Shown piece by piece: positions 58,106 to 64,000 of a stretch of DNA of 64,000 nt. The position numbers were made by a program, and so were the translations under genes. Numbering within the stretch: the stretch's first letter is position 1; every line of letters starts with the position of its first letter. Source of the DNA: Prototheca cutis (Eukaryota > Chlorophyta > Trebouxiophyceae > Chlorellales > Chlorellaceae). The DNA lies in assembly GCA_002897115.2 (NCBI GenBank), contig BCIH01000011.1, positions 586,321 through 650,320 of the forward strand. The letters are read 5' to 3'. The notes beneath the pieces were generated by a model. The model was not told the origin of the DNA. It saw nothing but the letters and a program-made list of their open reading frames with translations, and did no database searches.

Positions 58106-58779
58106 GGTAATGGCCAAGAACCGGCAGCCGGAGTGTGCGACATTTCGATATGGCAAGCCTTGCATGTCGCGCCACGATGCGAGTTCTTCAGATCCGACCC
58201 TTCGTCTTGTCAAAATGTGTCACCGCAAAATGAGATGGCAAGACCCCAAACCCTCTGGATGCACAGGTGCCGCCTAGCATTTTTTTATGACTGTCCGGGG
58301 TCATCGAATTTGAAGCAAGTTCTCCTCCGACGTCGAGACATTTGAAGACGCCTGTTTATTCCTAGGTCAGATCTGAGACCCCTGTGTTGCTATGATCTAA
58401 TGTTGGTGCTGTTTTGTGTTCATCGTCCTCACATCCGATGAAACGCGGCATCGTATCCCCTCGGCCCTGCCACCTTTCACGTGGGCGTCACGTATGTCCG
58501 ACCCGGTGAAGTCGAGTCCGGATCGAGACACGATCTATCGTACTGCATATGATCACTCTGTCCGATCTACATCTGGTGGTCGAGAGCCATACGATGGCTG
58601 CCCATCCTTGTGCGGGCTGCAGAAAACCACCTTCGCTTGGCTCCGGTATGGACGGGCAGGGGTTCAGAAACGACGGCAAGGCCACCCACCCGGAGGGATT
58701 GGCGACAACAGCGAGTTCTTGGTGGCCGTTGACATAGGACGCATTTAAAACCCATGGGAGTTCTCGAAGAAGAAATCCA
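58106..58779. other. region between divergent exostosin copies
   Basis: No exon recognised. It contains TTTAAA (58744-58749) about 30 bases before the plus-strand start codon. Confidence 0.4.
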
Positions 58780-61700
58780 ATGATGCTCGCGGGTCTGAAG
58801 AGCGCAGCAGCACGGGCCGGACTGCAGTCCAGAGATCTCCTTATCGGAGGTCTTGCTATCCTCGCCTTCGTACCATGCATGTGGCTCTTGTTCAACTGGA
58901 GCGCCAATACCAAAATCCGGGTTGTTGATTTCCAAGAGTATTCAACCGTGGTGGGTGTCAGATTGGTGGGATGGCCCCTCGATTTTGTTGTGGGTATCAG
59001 ACGCAATCTTAGACAGTTGTCCCGCTCTCATGAAGCGGCGCACACAGCTCACTCCAACCTGCCACCACGCCTGCAGCTCAACAGCACGAAGGCCAAGGGC
59101 GCAGGTGCATTGGGATCTCTGTCAGGTGCAGTAAGCGGGTTGATATGGGGCCCTGCCCCCCACCCTTCATGCGACGGCCTCATCCATCAGGGCTGTGCGC
59201 TCTACATGGCCCAGAAGCCCATCCCGGCTGTCAGCCCACCCAAAGGCAACCGCTCCTGTGTGCTGGACTGTAACCATGTCGGCAACTGCGTGGCGACCAA
59301 GGGCTTTTGCCAGTGTGCTGCAGGTAGGGACGGGGTATTGATGGCATGGCTTCTTCGTGCAGTTGTTGACCTCTCGCCTGCAGATCACGATCAACCCCCC
59401 CTGCTGCACGTGCTCGGCCTAATCTTGGCAGGCTGGACTGGGCTTGGGTGCACCATTCGCAAGAAGCGACCATGCTCAGATGCCGTCACGCGGAACGCGG
59501 GCTTCAAGATGGGTGGTCGCACTTACAACATCTCAGACCTCGAGGAGTTTATCGTCAATGCTACGGACCTCGACTACCTTCCTGCAGAACGATATGCCAC
59601 CCTGTGTGCTGGGACATGCAACGACGACGTGTCGATGTGCTACTGTCCCTCCCACACGCCAATGGGCCGCGTCCCTGCGGGTCCAGGGTCGCTGCCGGGC
59701 GCTCCGCCGGAGCGGCCAGGCAGGCCCCTGACCCAACACTGCCAGCCCAGCACCCTGCCAGATGGGACCGAGATCAAGTTTGGGTATATGCCATATGACA
59801 AGCTGTTCGGGCCCCAAGGCTGGTGCATGGTCCCCGAGCCCGAGATCAGCTGCGCGTGTGACCAGGATGGGTTCGAAGGTGGGAAATGTGAGATCATCAC
59901 CGAGCAAACATGCCCGAACCAGTGCAATGGCCACGGGGAGTGCCTGCATGGCTTTTGCAAGTGCCATGACGGCTGGTTTGGGCACGACTGTGCCTACCGC
60001 ATGGAGGGCGTCCCAGACAGCCCCGGCCTGGAGGAGACCCGGCCTTGGCTCAAGCTGCACGTGCGGACGCCGGCGGCCAAGGAGCCTGAGCCTGGCCAGA
60101 CACGAAAGCGCCCACTCATCTGGGTGTACGAGCTACCCTCGGACTACAACACGCTCCTACTTCAGTACAGGCACTACAAGTGAGTTCGAACTGTCGGTGG
60201 CTGAGCCCCAAACAAAAAACCTTACCACCTCCTCCAGCCTATGGAGACTGCAAACCGGTCACCCACCTTGAGCAGGGGCATGTGCGTCAACCGCTGGTTC
60301 TTCACTGGGAACGTAACCAACACAAGGAGCTACGTGTANGATGTGGANTATTTGTTCCACGAGAGCCTGCTGCAGAGCCCACACCGCACGCTGGACCCCG
60401 AGGCACGACGGTTGATTCTGCATATGGTCGATGCCTGGTACATTGCATGCCCGATATTTACTCCACATCTTGAGGGAGCACCCTTGTTCGTGCAGGAGGC
60501 GGACTTTTTCTACGTGCCAACATATGTGGTGTGTTTGATGAATCCCGCAACGTTTATTGCCGATGGGCCATCGTACTACGGTCCAAGTGAGTCTGTGCAG
60601 ATTGAAATGCTATTGGGCTGTGTGGAGGGCGTTCGGGTTCCTTGACAGCAGTGTCTGGCATGGTCCAGACATGCGCATGCTTGTCAAAGGAACTGGGCAG
60701 AAATCANGACTGCCCCGTATCCTGAGCGTATTTCACCTCTGACCACTTGCNCCGCAGCGCTTACATGGACGGTCCACGGCTCCAATTTCCTGGAGGAGGC
60801 ATACATTTGGCTCAATGCGCAGTACCCTTACTGGAGTCGGAAGGGTGGCAGGGATCACATATTCGTGAGTAACGGAGGAGGGTGCTGCTTTGGGAAACTG
60901 AGTCAGCCAGGAGGGGCCATGGAGACAGCAATGTCGATCCCGCCATGCTTTGCTGGCTCCTCTGGGAAATCNTANCGTGCGTTGCTGGTGAGATGCACCT
61001 GGCCCCAGATCCTGCCATTCCACCCTCCCTTCTCCCACCAGCTGAATGTGCACGATGAAGGCTCCTGCTGGATACCCAAGCCCATGAAGAACGCCATCAT
61101 CCTTTCGCACTGGGGACGCAAGGATGCGAACCATTCTTCCTACGCTGAAGCTTGTGAGTACCCATCTAGGCTGAACTGTTTCTGGGAGCAGCATTCATGT
61201 GATCTCCCTGCATGCTGGTGGTGCCGCAGAGCTGCCGTGCAGTGAGACGATGACTTGTCTCTTGGCAAGATTGGGGTTGTTGATGTACATGTCTGCTTGC
61301 AAATGGCTGCTGTTGGTGCTGTCAGTACCGGCATGACCCCGTCATAATTTTCTCAACTGCTGTCTCAAGTTCCCGAACCCTGAGGAGTCGTGGTGATGCC
61401 TGGCATGATGGGTTATCCCGGAGCTCCTTTGTATATGCATCTGTGTCCATGGTCCCTGTGTGCGTGTCCTCCAGCTTTGACTCATGTTGACTCGAGCACA
61501 GCATGCTGACGGAACTGTTGCCTCCCATACCAACTTCACAGGGTTCATGGATTACCGCGAGAACTACACAGATCCTGTGTATGAGCCAAATGGCCTTGCC
61601 AAGCAGATCAGTTTGGATCCCTGCTATGATCCAAAGAAAGGTACTGGGGTCTGGCGAGTGTCTCTGGCATGTGTACCACGCGCGAGATAGTCCATTGGAT

Positions 61701-63056
61701 CAAGGATCACCACCCTCCCTCTGTACTCTTCTGTTGCAGACATGATAATGCCAGCATTCAGTGCGCCTGTGGCTTACAAGTCATCTCCATTCCTGGGAGC
61801 ACCTGCAAAGCCCCGCACCCGACTGGCCATGTTCAGCGGAGCCATTGGGGTGAGAAGACGTGGAAGTTCTGCATGTGATCCACTATGGCTAGTCCCCTGG
61901 ACCAACCCCCCCGACAGGATAGCCTACTGAGCACCCGCACTCCTACCCTGTGCAGCCATACAACACGTCCTATTCCAGAAACATGAGGCAAACACTGGCC
62001 AAATTTGCCTGGGAGGAAGACTGGATCACCAAACACAACATCTGGATATTCGGGTATGACAACGGGACAAGCAGCCCGGGATACACTGAGCTCTTGCTGA
62101 CGTCCACCTTTTGCTTCTCCATCCCTGGTAAGTGAGGCTGTCACGGCGCTGTTTGAGAATATGTTTGATGTGCTGTGGACCCAGAGTGAATGCATTGTGG
62201 CCCCAGTGGGAAGTCATCACTCCGAGGGCAAACGTCGCCCGTCAACCCCCCAAACACAGGTCTGGGCTGGACGTCCAAATATGAGGAAGCCATCCTACAT
62301 GGCTGCATCCCTGTGGTGATTATGGATCTCAACGACCCTGCAATGTCAAATGTCGTCGACCAGGCCGATGTCTCAGGTACGGTGGGCATGGCAGCATGAC
62401 TTGTGCAGGTGGGGGGGATGGCTGTGCAGGTGGGCAAATGCACCAGTCTCCATCTTTCTTGGAGCAGATGCATGCTGGGGAGTCAGCATTGGCAAGCAGC
62501 AATGGACGCTTCTGTCTGGGCTTTTGCTTGAAGCTCAGCAGTCAATGGCATGGGTCCCAGAATCCTTGTCGGCGGCTCATGCTGTATACCCCCCCCCTTC
62601 TCACCATTTCCATCATGGTTGCTGCAGTGCGCATCAAGTTTGACGACGTGACAAGGGCTCCGGAGATCCTGAAGGCGATCCCGCAAGAGGAGGTGCAAAG
62701 ATTGCAGGCAAACATCGCACGGCACTGGCGCAGGTGTGCGTGGATGGTGGGGANCTGAACGGTTTAGGAAATACTGNGCTNGCGCATGTTTCCACAGGTG
62801 GTGNATGCACACCAGTGACAACCGGGCATGCTCNCCTGATAATCAATGCGCATTGTCATTCCCCAGGTTTGCATGGTTCTCATCACCATATCTGGTTGCG
62901 GAAGGCCAGAAAGTCATGGAGGAGAATCTCAAGCGGCCAGACCTGAATGTCACCGGCATCCCNGAGCGTGTCCGTGAGCTGCCCAATTTCGAACAGCACG
63001 ATGCCTTCCACACTGTGATGCAGTGGCTGTACGGCCGCATGGTGGAAGGCGTTTGA
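58780..63056 (+). CDS. exostosin-family (GT47) glycosyltransferase with EGF-like repeats
   Basis: Type II Golgi-type glycosyltransferase. The start gives a short cytoplasmic part and one TM helix (LLIGGLAILAFVPCMWLLFN). A Cys-rich luminal stem has EGF-like modules: CVLDCNHVGNCVATKGFCQC, AGWTGLGCT (joined across an intron at about 59320-59431) and CPNQCNGHGECLHGFCKCHD then GWFGHDC. The catalytic part starts RPLIWVYELPSDYNTLLLQY, then GMCVNRWFFTGN, HESLLQSPHRTLDPEARRLI, EADFFYVPTYV, NAIILSHWGRKDANHSSYAE, and PRTRLAMFSGAIG. The GT47 core exon reads GLGWTSKYEEAILHGCIPVV then IMDLNDPAMSNVV. The C-terminal exons are RIKFDDVTRAPEILKAIPQE and RFAWFSSPYLVAEGQKVMEE, ending QWLYGRMVEGV at 63056. Many short introns. 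Sugar specificity is unknown. Ns occur at 60339, 60348, 60707, 60751 and several in 60972-62965. Confidence 0.85.
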
Positions 63057-63467
63057 GGGCCAAGNACTNGACAATTCTGGCCGCCAAATCCGAACCATGC
63101 ACACTATTCTGCGCTGCCTCTATCTCCTCGCAGCAGCCTGAACTGCATGCCTGGAAGGCCGGCCACTAGGAGGTTCTCAGAAGCATGCTGTGGTGGAAAC
63201 CCGTTGATGATTTTCATGGTCCATTTGAAGTCATTTGGAAGATCCTTTTAGCACAAAACTTTTTTTCCAAGTACTCTATTCCCTACACACGGTTTAATGC
63301 CTCCCTAATGCCTGGATACATCCTGCCATGATCCCGATTTAAGNGGCCATGCAAAATCAGGCACGGATGCCATGGAACCCCGTGCCATGGGTCCTGAACC
63401 TTGACAACAACTGCAACTCCTGCATGCTCCTCTCAAGGCCCACAACGGCACCGCCATCGACTTGGGA
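63057..63467. other. 3' region between convergent exostosin genes
   Basis: No gene seen; contains Ns at 63065, 63070 and 63344. Confidence 0.5.
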
Positions 63468-63981
63468 CTACTGTGCATAGTCGTGCATGCGCGCGTAAAG
63501 CCATTCCATCACCGTCTCGAATGCGTCGCCTTTGGCCCAGTCTCGTTTGCCCACTCGGGCCCAGGGAAGAGCATCTGCACCGGGGTTGCCTGGGTTCTGC
63601 AGGTTTCTGTCGACCATGTCCTCGTACTGCTGCTGCATGGGCCTGTAGGAACTCCAAACGAACCTGTAGACGATTGATTGTTGGGCGACAATCGTGTCAG
63701 CTCTGAGCGCTACCAACCTGGATCCCCACACAGGGGATGCAGTCATGCAATGGGAACGGGACACGCTCGCTGATGCCACCAGTGACACTGACTCCCGAGT
63801 GTCGCCCACACCTCGCCAGAGAGCCCAGACCAAGCTAGAAGCAACTCACGGCCCTATCACCATCAGACATCCCACCTGTTCCAAACTCTGGCGATGTTCC
63901 TCTGCCGCCGCTCAACCTCTTCCTGAGAGACGGACTTGAGTATTTCGGGGATGCGCTCCACATCCGCAAACTTCACCCGGA
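63468..63981 (-). CDS. exostosin-family (GT47) glycosyltransferase, 3' end only
   Basis: The last two exons of a gene entering from the right edge. Exon 63981-63876 follows acceptor CCGTCTCAG and reads VRVKFADVERIPEILKSVSQ then EEVERRQRNIARVWNR. Exon 63663-63468 reads FVWSSYRPMQQQYEDMVDRN, GKRDWAKGDAFETVMEWLYA then RMHDYAQ and a stop. Both splice sites are at the same places as in the complete plus-strand exostosin gene, so the two are paralogues with shared intron positions. The catalytic part lies outside the window. Confidence 0.75.
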
Positions 63982-64000
63982 CTGAGACGGGTGCAAACAG

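Noticed and set aside
1..64000. tRNA, rRNA, CRISPR array, bacterial operon or viral gene
   Set aside because: I looked for T-loop-like GTTCRANNC with cloverleaf partners, rRNA segments and regularly spaced direct repeats and found none convincing. CRISPR-like periodicity is limited to dinucleotide microsatellites.

Overview
The window looks like nuclear DNA of a GC-rich, intron-dense unicellular green alga, most likely a Chlorella-like trebouxiophyte (inference, no database search). Nearly every gene is cut by short GT-AG introns, plus at least two GC-AG introns. Several genes are plant-lineage or plastid specific: a SAC9-type phosphoinositide phosphatase, an OEP80/TOC75-V-like Omp85 protein, a starch/glycogen branching enzyme, a plastid-type CDP-diacylglycerol synthase and a plastid-type PurM. 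Cytosolic ribosomal protein genes eL37, eL27 and eL31 confirm a eukaryotic nuclear genome. Exon limits below were read by eye from splice consensus, reading phase and family similarity.

Layout, left to right. 1-2 kb: minus-strand TEX2/Nvj2-like membrane lipid-transfer protein running off the left edge. 2.8-7.3 kb: SAC9-like phosphatase (+). 7.4-7.8 kb: first copy of an unnamed ~360-bp repeat. 8.6-11.1 kb: AAAP amino-acid transporter (-). 11.35-11.71 kb: second repeat copy (inverted). 11.9-14.7 kb: secreted double class-3 lipase (-). 15.0-15.7 kb: decayed Fanzor/TnpB-like sequence (-). 16.5-18.0 kb: SLC35F-like transporter (-). 18.5-22.8 kb: VASt-TM-DysF protein (+). 24.2-25.35 kb: small protein with weak Rec114 resemblance (+). 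27.6-31.0 kb: OEP80-like (-). 31.7-34.3 kb: unknown 751-residue protein (-). 34.9-35.8 kb: eL37 (+). 36.1-37.2 kb: coiled-coil protein (-). 37.5-38.2 kb: 63-residue membrane microprotein (+). 38.7-39.7 kb: COQ10 (+). 40.3-43.9 kb: branching enzyme (-). 44.7-45.9 kb: ribulose-phosphate 3-epimerase (+). 46.4-48.2 kb: second AAAP transporter (-). 48.8-50.7 kb: PurM (-). 51.3-53.0 kb: CDP-DAG synthase (-). 53.2-54.4 kb: eL27 (+). 54.84-55.2 kb: third repeat copy. 55.4-56.3 kb: eL31 (-). 57.6-64 kb: cluster of three exostosin (GT47) sequences, one truncated, one complete, one running off the right edge.

The genes do not form a pathway. Recurrent themes are membrane lipids and contact sites (TEX2-like, SAC9, VASt-DysF, CDP-DAG synthase), plastid biogenesis and carbon metabolism (OEP80, branching enzyme, RPE), and translation. 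Many neighbours are head-to-head with short shared 5' regions. The most unusual items are the three-copy repeat with inverted ends and coding potential, the Fanzor-like remnant, the VASt+DysF fusion, the lipase whose first domain has lost its nucleophile, and the exostosin cluster.
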